Shown piece by piece: positions 27,201 to 35,205 of a DNA stretch of 64,000 bases. Location: the NCBI GenBank assembly GCA_964634005.1, contig CAZWKQ010000002.1:208962-272961 (forward strand), written 5' to 3'. Origin of the DNA: CAZWKQ01 sp964634005. Its GTDB lineage: Bacteria; Bacteroidota; Bacteroidia; Bacteroidales; JACABE01. Made by a program: the position numbers and the translations under genes. The notes under the pieces are model-generated. The model made no database searches. It was not told the DNA's origin and saw only the letters and a program-made list of their open reading frames with translations. How positions within the stretch are numbered: position 1 is the first letter of the stretch; each line of letters opens with the position of its first letter.

Positions 27201-27684
27201 GGCCGGTATTCTGTCGTCGGTTAATCATCGTACTACAAAAAAAGGCGACCCTATGGCTACTTTTAATCTTGAAGATTATACCGGCAGCCTAAATCTGGCA
27301 CTTTATTCTGAAGAATACCTTAAATACAAGCATGTGCTTATCGATGGGCAAATGGTTTACGTAAAAGCACTTGCAAGGCTGAGATTAAATACTAATAATC
27401 AGATTGATTATAGAGTTCAGCAGGTTATATTATTGTCGGAGGTTATTGAGAAGCTCGCCAAACGCGTAAGGCTTATTATTCCTTTGGAAATGATATCGGA
27501 TGAATTTACCGAAACTCTTAACGACATATTGAAAAAGTGCAAAGGAAATACTCCTATTAAAATAAGTGTTTCTGATATTGAAGAAAAACTAACTGTCGAT
27601 TTTTCGGCCGGAAACAGAATGGTCGATGCCGTGGAGGTTATTAATAGAGTTAGTATATTCGACGGGATAAAAATAAAGTTCTGA
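24223..27684 (+). CDS. dnaE: DNA polymerase III alpha subunit
   Basis: A 1153-residue C-family replicative polymerase. An N-terminal PHP domain (HLHVHTQYSVLDGA) retains the metal-binding histidines. The catalytic palm has GPGRGSAAGSVVAY and the carboxylates of MPDIDVDFDDEG near residue 400. FNRSHSAAYSVIAYYTAYLKAHY marks the fingers; an HhH region and an OB fold (MAGILSSVNHRTTKKGDPMATF) follow near residues 990-1020. Length is close to E. coli DnaE. It is the DnaE1 type, not PolC. It appears to be a single transcription unit before trxA. Confidence 0.97.
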   Translation: MSEFTHLHVHTQYSVLDGAAKIAPLISKAKKLNMKALAITDHGNMFGALEFYFEALKQDIKPIIGCEMYVAEGSRFDKKGRADRSGFHLILLAKNMTGYQNLIKLCSLAFKKEHFYYTPRIDKELLRQYSEGLIASSACLGGEIPYFILNGGYEQASKVVEEYLEIFGDDFYLEFQNHHLEEQAKVNKVLFQLADEYKIKCIATNDVHFINAEDADPHHVLICLNTNRDYNDESGMHYSGHEYLKSAEEMYGLFPDHPELITNTQEIVDKIEEYKLKRDVILPVFPLPEGFNDEMEYLTYLTYKGAEKKYGEITTEVKERIDYELDVIRNMGFPGYFLIVQDFINEAKKMDVMVGPGRGSAAGSVVAYCTGITNIDPIKYNLLFERFLNPERVTMPDIDVDFDDEGRERVLKYVVDKYGENRVAQIVTFGTMAAKSSIKDVGRVLNVPLADTDRLSKLVPETPGITLEKAFEEVAELNEEYKKGNDKIKQTIDFARKLEGTTRHTGTHACGVIIGPDDLSNYIPLSTSKDSDLMVSQFEGTLIESVGMLKMDFLGLKTLSIIKTALDNIYKRHHIKIDIESIPLDDQLTFDLFQKGDTVGIFQFESEGMRMYLKELKPNTIEDLIAMNALYRPGPMQYIPVFINRKHGREKVEYPDPLLEEVLKPTYGIMVYQEQIMQTAQILGGYSLGRADLLRRAMGKKKMDLMQSEKSEFVKGAVAKGINENKAKEIFDIMLKFAEYGFNRSHSAAYSVIAYYTAYLKAHYTAEYMAALLTHNINDIKKITFFIDECNHHKIPVLGPCVNESDLNFTVNKKGEIRFGLAAIKGVGETAARSIIDEREKNDIYNDIFDFARRVNLRSVNKKSFEALALSGAFDTFDDMHRAQFFHQERNEEINFIEKIIKHTTILNSNINSMQQSLFGEEEVVAVQNPPLPDIEPWSKLEQLKKEKEVVGFYLSGHPLDDFKLEIDNFCNIDIEKLNSTPPNELNGREIRMAGILSSVNHRTTKKGDPMATFNLEDYTGSLNLALYSEEYLKYKHVLIDGQMVYVKALARLRLNTNNQIDYRVQQVILLSEVIEKLAKRVRLIIPLEMISDEFTETLNDILKKCKGNTPIKISVSDIEEKLTVDFSAGNRMVDAVEVINRVSIFDGIKIKF

Positions 27685-27797
27685 TACCTTAGTTAATTTA
27701 ATATTGATGTTTTTAAGATTATGTCTTAAGAATTGAAATATGATTGATATTTTTCTAATTGCTTTAAAACTTTTTTTTAAAAAAGGAATTTAATTTG

Positions 27798-27805
27798 TAA
27801 GTTTG
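27798..27805 (+). promoter_or_regulatory. Promoter -7 element of trxA
   Basis: TAAGTTTG matches TAnnTTTG, 17 bases before the ATG at 27823. Confidence 0.5.
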
Positions 27806-27822
27806 TAAAAAAAATAATGATT

Positions 27823-28140
27823 ATGGCATTAACATTAACAGATTCGAATTTTGATACTACTGTATTACAATCAGGATTACCTGCAATAGTAGATTTATGG
27901 GCCGAATGGTGTGGTCCATGCCGTATGGTAGGTCCAATTATTGAAGAAATTGCCAAGGAATACGAAGGAAGGGCAATAGTAGGAAAACTCGATGTTGACA
28001 GCAATCCAAACACCACATCGAGATACGGTATAAGAAACATACCTACAATTTTGTTCTTCAAAAATGGTGAATTGGTCGACAAGCAGGTAGGAGCAGTTCC
28101 CAAAAATATACTTGTAGCTAAATTAGAGGCTTTACTATAG
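27823..28140 (+). CDS. trxA: Thioredoxin
   Basis: A 105-residue dithiol-disulfide oxidoreductase with the active site WAEWCGPCRM and the conserved cis-proline in RNIPTILFFKNG. No signal peptide, so it is cytoplasmic. The start MALTLTDSNF at 27823 matches relatives; an ATG two codons earlier is possible. It lies 19 bases before the DUF58 gene and may be cotranscribed with it. Confidence 0.95.
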   Translation: MALTLTDSNFDTTVLQSGLPAIVDLWAEWCGPCRMVGPIIEEIAKEYEGRAIVGKLDVDSNPNTTSRYGIRNIPTILFFKNGELVDKQVGAVPKNILVAKLEALL

Positions 28141-28159
28141 TAGTTTCAACAAAATTATT

Positions 28160-29098
28160 ATGACTAATCCTGCAATTGACCAGAGCCGTATAGAAAAATA
28201 CGGCTCTTTGGAGTTTTTGGCACGTCAGGTCGTTGAGGGGTTTATTACGGGCTTGCACAAAAGTCCCTTGCATGGTTTTTCGGTCGAATTTGCCGAACAC
28301 CGATTGTACAATGCCGGTGAATCTACTAAACATATCGACTGGAAACTTTTCGGCAAAACCGACAAGTTGTTTGTTAAGAAGTTTGAAGAGGAAACCAATC
28401 TGAGGTGTCAGATAATTATCGACAATTCTTCGTCGATGTATTTTCCTTTCAAAAAGAATATCGACAGCAACAATCTAAACAAAATAACTTTCAGCATATA
28501 CTCGGCTGCTGCAATAATGTATCTGCTGCGTAAACAGCGTGATGCTACAGGTCTTAGTATTTATTCCGACAAGCTCGAGGAGCATACTCAGTGTAAATCT
28601 ACTTATTCGCATCATAAGTATCTTTATACCATACTCGAGAAAATGCTTGTCCCAATATCCACTGATATAAGAAAGCAAACTTCTACGGCTTCGGTTTTAC
28701 ACCTTATTGCCGAGAGCATTCACAAACGTTCGTTAATCGTTATTTTTAGCGATATGTTCGAAAATGTTCAGGGTAATGACGAGGTCTTTAAAGCTCTTCA
28801 GCACTTGAGACACAATAAAAACGAGGTTGTTTTGTTTCATGTTGTCGATAAAAGCAAGGAAATTGATTTCGATTACAACGACCGCCCTTATAAGTTTATT
28901 GATGTTGAAACAAATAAAGAGGTGAAGATTAATCCGTCGGAAATAAAAGAGCATTATCATAAAAGAGTAAAAGAGTTTGAAAAGGCTCTTAAGATGAAAT
29001 GCAATCAGTATCATGTCGATTTTATCGAAGCCGACATAAACAGAGGCTTCGATGCTGTGCTTGATGCTTTTTTTATCAAAAGAATGAGGATGTTGTAA
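28160..29098 (+). CDS. DUF58 domain protein
   Basis: A 312-residue cytoplasmic protein. The family core is visible: SPLHGFSVEFAEHRLY, then AGESTKHIDWKLFGKTDKLFVKKFEEET, then a von Willebrand A-like fold starting IIIDNSSSMYF (DxSxS). DUF58 proteins usually sit with a MoxR AAA+ ATPase and VWA/BatA proteins in envelope-linked operons; here those partners are not next to it. The next gene is an exported DUF1573 protein more than 100 bases on. Exact function is not known. Confidence 0.85.
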   Translation: MTNPAIDQSRIEKYGSLEFLARQVVEGFITGLHKSPLHGFSVEFAEHRLYNAGESTKHIDWKLFGKTDKLFVKKFEEETNLRCQIIIDNSSSMYFPFKKNIDSNNLNKITFSIYSAAAIMYLLRKQRDATGLSIYSDKLEEHTQCKSTYSHHKYLYTILEKMLVPISTDIRKQTSTASVLHLIAESIHKRSLIVIFSDMFENVQGNDEVFKALQHLRHNKNEVVLFHVVDKSKEIDFDYNDRPYKFIDVETNKEVKINPSEIKEHYHKRVKEFEKALKMKCNQYHVDFIEADINRGFDAVLDAFFIKRMRML

Positions 29099-29211
29099 AT
29101 TTAGATGTCTTTTAATGACGTTGATTAATTCATTATTTGTTTTTGATATTAATATGTATGGATTTTTACTGATGATTTTTATAATTTTACCGAGGTTTCA
29201 TTAGTATTTTT

Positions 29212-30288
29212 ATGAAGAAGTTTTTGTTTATACTTTTTGTTTTCCCTATTTGGATACATGCTCAGGAAGGTCCGCAGATTTTTTTTAAGAAGACAGTTAT
29301 AGATTTCGGAACAGTAAAGGAAGAAACGGGTGAGGTAAAGCTTTCGTTCAAATACAAAAACACCGGTAATATGCCTTTGATAGTCGAAAGAGTTTATCCG
29401 AGCTGCGGATGCACTACGGCCGATTACACCAAAACTCCTCTTAAAAAAGGTAAAACGGGAGTTATTAATCTGGTTTTTCATACCAAGAATAGTCCCGGTC
29501 CTATAGAAAAGACGGTTTTGATTTACAGCAATTCAATAACACAGAAAGAACTTACTTTGACAATAAAGGGCTATGTTATCCCTCGTCAGAAAACTATTGA
29601 GGACAATTATGTGCAAAGTATAGGAAATTTGAAACTGAAGACAAATCATCTGGCATTTAATCAAATAAAGAATACCGAAACAAAGGCTGATACTTTTTGG
29701 TTTTTCAATTCGGCAAAAAGTAAAATGAAAATTACTTTCGATAAATTGCCCGATTGGATTAATGTTTCGGAGGCCGATTTTGTTATTAAGCCCAAAAGCG
29801 AAAAGTATGTAATAATTACTTATTTTGGCAACAAAAGAAACGATTGGGGGTTGATATTCGACAAATTACATCTAAAAACCAACGATGATACTCTGAAAGA
29901 GAAGACTTTTTTTGTGTCGGCTCAAATCGAAGAAGATTTCAGTGTGTTGAGTAAAGAAATGCTGTCGAATGCCCCCGAAATAAGTGTTGACAATATCGAT
30001 TATAATTTTGGCGAAGTACGCGAAGGCAGTTCGGTTATACACGATTTTATAATAAGCAATAAAGGGAAATCGGATTTAATACTGAGGAAAATTCAGGCGA
30101 GTTGCGGATGTACTACCCTACAAACTCCGACAAATGTTATAAAGCCCGGCGAAAGTATAGCCATAACGGCATATTTTATGACTTCGGGCAGACAGGGCGA
30201 GCAACATAAAACCATTTCAATTATTACAAACGACCCTGCAAAGCCTTATATAATGCTTAGCATTATCGGAAATATTTTGCCTTTCTGA
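29212..30288 (+). CDS. Exported protein with two DUF1573 domains
   Basis: A 358-residue protein with signal peptide MKKFLFILFVFPIWIHAQ. Two immunoglobulin-like DUF1573 modules (about 20-120 and 260-358) each carry the signature of the family: GTVKEETGEV with PSCGCTTADY, and GEVREGSSVIHDF with ASCGCTT. The stretch between them is a divergent beta-rich module. Such proteins are periplasmic or outer-membrane associated in Bacteroidota; the function is unknown. Confidence 0.88.
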   Translation: MKKFLFILFVFPIWIHAQEGPQIFFKKTVIDFGTVKEETGEVKLSFKYKNTGNMPLIVERVYPSCGCTTADYTKTPLKKGKTGVINLVFHTKNSPGPIEKTVLIYSNSITQKELTLTIKGYVIPRQKTIEDNYVQSIGNLKLKTNHLAFNQIKNTETKADTFWFFNSAKSKMKITFDKLPDWINVSEADFVIKPKSEKYVIITYFGNKRNDWGLIFDKLHLKTNDDTLKEKTFFVSAQIEEDFSVLSKEMLSNAPEISVDNIDYNFGEVREGSSVIHDFIISNKGKSDLILRKIQASCGCTTLQTPTNVIKPGESIAITAYFMTSGRQGEQHKTISIITNDPAKPYIMLSIIGNILPF

Positions 30289-30361
30289 AAAACTCTTCAC
30301 ACAACAAAGTTGTTTCATCCGACTATACAAATACGTTTGTAAATGGCAGGGGTGCAATTAA

Positions 30362-30634
30362 AACCATATCTTCTACAGTTGTATAAAGGCAGTATGTAAC
30401 TGCAACCATATTATGTACACGTGTAAAATGTCAGTATGTAACAGCAACCATATTATATACACACGTATAAAGGCGGTATGTAGCAGCAACCATATTTTCT
30501 ACACCTGTAGAAAAGCAGTATGCAACTGCAACCGTAACTTATACACGTGTAAAACGACAGTATGTAACAGCAAACATATCTTCTGCAAGTGTATAAGGGT
30601 AGTATGTAATTACAACCATATCATATACGTCAAC
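30362..30634. repeat. Array of six imperfect 42-bp tandem repeats plus one partial copy
   Basis: Full units start at 30362, 30404, 30446, 30488, 30530 and 30572; a 21-base partial starts at 30614, and a degenerate unit may precede at about 30320. Each unit runs AACCATAT, a variable four bases, a TACACGTGTA-like palindrome, an A/G-rich spacer, then CAGTATGTAAC-GC, where GCAGT and ACTGC pair in units 1 and 4. Copies differ by roughly 15-30 percent. Because 42 is divisible by three, one frame stays open (30413-30655) and would encode a Cys-rich 14-residue repeat such as YTCKMSVCNSNHII. No start signal supports it. The rest of the gap 30289-30929 is AT-rich with only a promoter before the M3 gene. 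Confidence 0.85.
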
Positions 30635-30890
30635 AGCTTATTAATCAGAACATAATTTACGTTTAAATACAAGCATTAATAATATTTGCACACAAAATAA
30701 CAATGCAAAAATCATTTAAATAAAAAATCGTTACTGAGTTATTAGTAAAGTTGTACTATTTCAGTATTAGCTCAAAATAAACATTAATAGTAATAACATA
30801 AAAATAATTCTGTCATTTAGGGGATTAATTATTCGAAAAATTAAGTAATAAATAACAAAATTTTTAACCGGTTGAGGATAAAAAAATTAA

Positions 30891-30898
30891 TACCTTTG
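30891..30898 (+). promoter_or_regulatory. Promoter -7 element of the M3 peptidase gene
   Basis: TACCTTTG matches TAnnTTTG, 31 bases before the ATG. Confidence 0.6.
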
Positions 30899-30929
30899 CC
30901 AATAAATACAATTAACAAATAACAAAAAT

Positions 30930-33044
30930 ATGAAAAAAGCAATGATTATTAGTTGTAGTATTATTGTTCTGCTTGCTTCGTGTAAAAGCAACAAAAAGGA
31001 AAACACGAGTAATAACCCTTTCCTTACCTCATACACTACTCCGTTCGAGGTTCCGCCATTCGACAAGATAGATACCTCGCATTACATACCTGCATTTATC
31101 GAAGGTATGAAACAGCACAATGCCGAAATAGACTCTATAGCAAACAATCCCGAAGCACCCACATTCGAAAACACCATTCTAAAGTTCGACAAATCGGGAA
31201 AACTGCTTACAAAAGTCAGCAATGTATTCTTTAACCTAACCGAAGCTGTCAGCAACAACCGTATGCAAGAGATTGCCCGCGAAATACAACCTCAATTATC
31301 TAAACATTACGACGAAATTTCGATGAACGAAAAGCTGTTTGAGCGTATAAAAGCCGTTTACGACAAACGCAACGAATCGGGCTTAGATCCTCAACAAATA
31401 AGAGTAACCGAAAAGCATTACAACGACTTTATCCGCAAGGGTGCCGGTTTACCCAAAGACAAACAAGAAGAACTTAAAAAAATCAATTCCGAATTATCGA
31501 CCTTAGGACTTAAATTTGGCGAAAATGTTTTAGCCGAAACCAATAAAAACTTCAAATTAGTTGTCGATAAGAAAGAAGACCTTGCAGGATTACCCGAGAG
31601 CGTGATAGAAGCTGCAGCAGCATCGGCCAAAGAAAAGGGTTTAGATGGCAAGTGGGTTTTTACACTCGATAAACCAAGCCTTATTCCATTCTTGCAGTAT
31701 GCCGATAACAGAGATTTACGCGAAAAATTATACCGTGCCTACTTTATGAGAGGCGATAATGGCGATAATTTCGATAATAAAGAAATAATTGCCAAGATGG
31801 CTAAGCTCCGCGTAAAGAAAGCACAACTTTTGGGTTACAAATCGTGGGCTGCTTATGTTATAGATGTAAATATGGCTAAAACTCCCGAAGCCGTCGATCA
31901 GTTCCTTATGAAACTGTGGAAACCTGCTATAGCAATAGCAAAAAAGGAAGTTGTCGAGATGCAAAAAATTGCCGACAAAGAAGGTGCAAAAATAAAAATA
32001 CAACCATGGGATTGGTGGTATTATGCCGAAAAAGTTAGAAAAGAAAAGTATGATTTAGACGAAAATCAGCTAAAACCATATCTAAGCCTCGAAAATGTGA
32101 AAAACGGAATGTTTCACGTTGCAAACAAGCTTTATGGTATTACTTTCGAAAAAAGAACCGACCTTCCGGTTTATCATCCCGAAGTAGAAACATACGAAGT
32201 TAAAGAAGCCGACGGTAAACATCTCGGAATATTATATCTCGACTATTTCCCGCGCGAGTCGAAAAGAGGCGGAGCATGGTGTACAAGTTTTCAGGAAGCT
32301 GGCTGGGATAACGGAAAAAAAGTTGACCCCATTGTTTCTATAGTATGCAATTTTACTAAACCTACACAAAGCACTCCGTCATTACTTACATGGGACGAAA
32401 CCGAAACCCTTTTCCATGAGTTTGGACATGCTTTACACGCTTTGTTTACCGAAGGAAAATACAACAGAACTGCCGGCAACGTTCCTCGCGATTATGTCGA
32501 GCTGCCCTCTCAAATTATGGAAAACTGGGCAGGCGATCCCGAAGTGCTTCGCTCTTATGCAAAACACTACAAAACAGGTGAAGTTATGCCCGAGCAACTT
32601 ATAGAAAAAATACAAAAAAGCGCCAAATTCAATCAAGGATTTGCTACAAGCGAATATCTTGCCGCTTCTTTCCTCGATTTGGATTATCACAACCTTACCG
32701 AACCCAAATATTTGGATATAAACAAATTCGAAAAAGAAGCTATGGACAAAATAGGGCTTATACCCGAAATACTCCCACGCTACCGCTCTACTTATTTCTC
32801 ACACATTTGGGATGGCGGATACAGTGCAGGTTATTATGTTTACCTGTGGGCTGCCGTTCTCGATGCCGATGCCTTTAATGCTTTCAAACAATCGGGCGAC
32901 ATCTACAACAAAGACCTTGCTGCTAAATTCCGTTTACACTGTTTGCAACAATGCGGCGACGACGAAGGTATGGTTCAATACAAAAAATTCAGAGGGCAGG
33001 AGCCTTCTATCGAACCACTTCTTATCAGGAGAGGACTGAAATAA
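30930..33044 (+). CDS. M3 family peptidyl-dipeptidase (Dcp-like) lipoprotein
   Basis: A 704-residue zinc metallopeptidase that likely removes C-terminal dipeptides from peptides. The N-terminus MKKAMIISCSIIVLLASCKS is a lipoprotein signal with lipobox LLASC, so it is anchored in the envelope, unlike cytoplasmic E. coli Dcp. The zinc site is His496-Glu-Phe-Gly-His500 with the following ALHALF helix, and the third ligand Glu lies in the ELPSQIMENWA segment. The DGGYSAGYYVYLWAAVLDADAF motif is also of the family. Single gene with its own promoter and terminator. Confidence 0.94.
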   Translation: MKKAMIISCSIIVLLASCKSNKKENTSNNPFLTSYTTPFEVPPFDKIDTSHYIPAFIEGMKQHNAEIDSIANNPEAPTFENTILKFDKSGKLLTKVSNVFFNLTEAVSNNRMQEIAREIQPQLSKHYDEISMNEKLFERIKAVYDKRNESGLDPQQIRVTEKHYNDFIRKGAGLPKDKQEELKKINSELSTLGLKFGENVLAETNKNFKLVVDKKEDLAGLPESVIEAAAASAKEKGLDGKWVFTLDKPSLIPFLQYADNRDLREKLYRAYFMRGDNGDNFDNKEIIAKMAKLRVKKAQLLGYKSWAAYVIDVNMAKTPEAVDQFLMKLWKPAIAIAKKEVVEMQKIADKEGAKIKIQPWDWWYYAEKVRKEKYDLDENQLKPYLSLENVKNGMFHVANKLYGITFEKRTDLPVYHPEVETYEVKEADGKHLGILYLDYFPRESKRGGAWCTSFQEAGWDNGKKVDPIVSIVCNFTKPTQSTPSLLTWDETETLFHEFGHALHALFTEGKYNRTAGNVPRDYVELPSQIMENWAGDPEVLRSYAKHYKTGEVMPEQLIEKIQKSAKFNQGFATSEYLAASFLDLDYHNLTEPKYLDINKFEKEAMDKIGLIPEILPRYRSTYFSHIWDGGYSAGYYVYLWAAVLDADAFNAFKQSGDIYNKDLAAKFRLHCLQQCGDDEGMVQYKKFRGQEPSIEPLLIRRGLK

Positions 33045-33054
33045 AAAAAACATT

Positions 33055-33085
33055 AAAGCCCGCAAATTTCTTGCGGGCTTTTTTT
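33055..33085 (+). terminator. Terminator after the M3 peptidase gene
   Basis: An 11-base perfect stem AAAGCCCGCAA (33055-33065) and TTGCGGGCTTT (33071-33081), five-base loop, T-run. Confidence 0.9.
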
Positions 33086-33129
33086 TATTAAATAATCTTA
33101 AAATAACTTCTCTTTTACTTCTTAATTTT

Positions 33130-33158
33130 TTGGTATAATGTTTAAAACATTATTTTTG
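33130..33158 (+). promoter_or_regulatory. Promoter of the pepE operon
   Basis: TTG at 33130-33132 and TATTTTTG at 33151-33158 with 18 bases between, close to the Bacteroidota consensus spacing. Confidence 0.5.
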
Positions 33159-33203
33159 TTTTCGTATTATTAAATGCAAAATGTTAAACAAAACAATATA
33201 ACT

Positions 33204-33920
33204 ATGGCAAAAAATCTCTTATTAATAAGTAATTCTACTAATGCAGGCGAGGCCTACCTTGGCTGGCCGCGTCAGGCTATTCAGAATTATCTGAATAAGC
33301 ATAATATTAAAAAAGTACTGTTTGTACCTTATGCCGGTGTAGGAATAACCTACGACGAATATACTGCAAAGGTAAACAACGTTTTCACCGAACTTGGCTT
33401 CGAAGTAGAAGGAATACATACCTTTGCCGACCCCGCAAAAGCAATTCACGATGCACAAGCCATTGCCGTGGGCGGAGGCAATACATTCCATTTGGTATAT
33501 ATGCTGCATAAGCTCAAAATTATGAATGTTATAAAAGAAGTAGTCGAAAACGGAAAAGTATATATGGGATGGAGTGCAGGCTCAAACGTTGCTTGTCCTG
33601 CCCTTAAAACAACCAACGATATGCCCATTATAGAACCCGAAAGTTTCGATTGCACTGCTTTAATACCTTTTCAAATAAACCCCCACTATCTCGACGCAAA
33701 TCCCGAAGGCCACGGCGGCGAAACACGTGAGCAAAGAATTGAAGAATTCTTGCAGATAAACAGAGACATATATGTAGTAGGTCTTCGCGAAGCTACTTAT
33801 TTGCTCGTCGAAAACAACAACATATCATTACACGGCAGCCGTCCTATGCGAATATTCAAATACGGTCAACCGGCATACGAAGTAAATACAGGCGACGATA
33901 TAAACTTCCTTCTGGAATAG
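33204..33920 (+). CDS. pepE: Dipeptidase E (alpha-aspartyl dipeptidase)
   Basis: A 238-residue S51 serine peptidase that hydrolyses Asp-X dipeptides in the cytoplasm. It matches Salmonella PepE along its length: LLLISNST start, VPYAGVGITYDEYT, AVGGGNTFHLVYML, the catalytic serine in YMGWSAGSN, TTNDMPI and the histidine region NPHYLDANPEGHGGETREQRI. The start at 33204 (MAKNLLLISNS) fits relatives; an in-frame ATG at 33174 would add ten residues. The stop is one base before the next gene. Confidence 0.94.
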   Translation: MAKNLLLISNSTNAGEAYLGWPRQAIQNYLNKHNIKKVLFVPYAGVGITYDEYTAKVNNVFTELGFEVEGIHTFADPAKAIHDAQAIAVGGGNTFHLVYMLHKLKIMNVIKEVVENGKVYMGWSAGSNVACPALKTTNDMPIIEPESFDCTALIPFQINPHYLDANPEGHGGETREQRIEEFLQINRDIYVVGLREATYLLVENNNISLHGSRPMRIFKYGQPAYEVNTGDDINFLLE

Positions 33921-33921
33921 T

Positions 33922-35133
33922 ATGTGTAAAAAAGCATATATATTTATATGTTTTGTCCTATGCTTTTTTTTAGGGTATTCTCAACAAAACCATGAAGAGA
34001 AACCCTATCTGATTATAGTATCGCTCGACGGGTTCAGATGGGATTACCCCGAAATTTACAAGTTGCCTGTTCTCGATTCGATTTCAAAAGTCGGTGTAAA
34101 AGCTAAATCGCTAAAATCGTGCTTTCCTACCGTTACTTTTCCGAATCATTACAGTATAGCCACAGGCTTATATCCCGACGAACACGGTATAGTACAAAAT
34201 CAGTTTTACGACAGTAAACTTGACAGGAGCTACAAAATCGGCGACAAAAAAGCAGTGGCCGACGGCAGGTTTTATGGCGGTGAGCCTATATGGGTTACAG
34301 CCGAAAAACAAGGCATTAAAACAGCAACTTTTTACTGGGTAGGCTCCGAAGCCGAAATAAAAGGCATTCGCCCTTCGTACCGGAAATCATACGAAAATAC
34401 TATTCCTTTTCACCAAAGAGTCGATACTGTAACTCATTGGCTTCAATTACCCGACAGCTTACGCCCGCATCTTATTTTATTCTACCTCCCCGAACCCGAC
34501 GCAGTAAGCCACGAATTTGGTACCATAAGCCAAGAAACAGGATTTATGGCAAAATATTTAGACAGCATAGTCGGTGTACTTATCAATAATGTCAGCCGTT
34601 TGGAAGTAGCTGCCAAAATGAACTACATAATATTATCCGACCACGGAATGGCCGATTTGGACAGCACTAAACAAATAGTTCTCGAAAATTATATTAAACC
34701 ATCGTGGGTAAAGAAATATTACGGCTACAACCCCACATACAATATTACCGCAAACGATAATTGTGCCGATTCGATATACTATGCTCTTAAAAAAGTAAAG
34801 CACCTAAAAGTTTGGAAAAAGGGCAAGCTGCCCAAACGATTGAAATACGGCAATAATGACAGAATAGGCGATATTGTTTTGGTTGCCCGCAAAGCATGGA
34901 GTGTATCAGCAAGAGACGGAGCAAAACCATACGGAGGAGCGCATGGATACGATAACTCCGATAAAGATATGCATGGCATTTTCTACGCATTAGGACCGGC
35001 TTTCAGGAAAAACTACAAAGCAAAAACCTTTGAAAATATTTATATCTATTCCATTGCCGCAAAAATACTAAATATCGAACAGTCAGTTTATAATAATAAA
35101 TTTAAGCAATTAAACAGAATTATAAAACACTGA
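33922..35133 (+). CDS. Exported nucleotide pyrophosphatase/phosphodiesterase-family protein
   Basis: A 403-residue alkaline-phosphatase-superfamily enzyme with signal peptide (MCKKAYIFICFVLCFFLGYS). Metal ligands and nucleophile are visible: Asp in IVSLDGFRWDY, the Thr nucleophile in FPTVTFPNHYSIATG, the DAVSHEFG segment, LSDHGMAD and the last His in GGAHGYDN. This is the ENPP type I phosphodiesterase pattern, so it probably splits nucleotides or related phosphodiesters in the periplasm. It follows pepE by one base and is likely cotranscribed, though the functional link is unclear. Confidence 0.9.
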   Translation: MCKKAYIFICFVLCFFLGYSQQNHEEKPYLIIVSLDGFRWDYPEIYKLPVLDSISKVGVKAKSLKSCFPTVTFPNHYSIATGLYPDEHGIVQNQFYDSKLDRSYKIGDKKAVADGRFYGGEPIWVTAEKQGIKTATFYWVGSEAEIKGIRPSYRKSYENTIPFHQRVDTVTHWLQLPDSLRPHLILFYLPEPDAVSHEFGTISQETGFMAKYLDSIVGVLINNVSRLEVAAKMNYIILSDHGMADLDSTKQIVLENYIKPSWVKKYYGYNPTYNITANDNCADSIYYALKKVKHLKVWKKGKLPKRLKYGNNDRIGDIVLVARKAWSVSARDGAKPYGGAHGYDNSDKDMHGIFYALGPAFRKNYKAKTFENIYIYSIAAKILNIEQSVYNNKFKQLNRIIKH

Positions 35134-35175
35134 AAAAAATTAATGTTTTATTATTGATGTTTTAAAATGAATTTA

Positions 35176-35183
35176 TACTTTTG
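35176..35183 (+). promoter_or_regulatory. Promoter -7 element of the DHOD-like gene
   Basis: TACTTTTG matches TAnnTTTG, 22 bases before the ATG, followed by TGAAAA as at the methylmalonyl-CoA promoter. Confidence 0.5.
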
Positions 35184-35205
35184 TGAAAATTAAAATAAGA
35201 ATACG

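Noticed and set aside
30362..30634. CRISPR array
   Set aside because: Units are contiguous and diverged, with no unique spacers between identical repeats, and no cas genes are nearby.
30413..30655. Cys-rich 80-codon frame through the 42-bp repeats as a gene
   Set aside because: Its ATG exists only in repeat unit 2, no promoter or leader signal precedes it, and openness follows from the repeat length being a multiple of three. Kept as a hypothesis in the repeat finding only.
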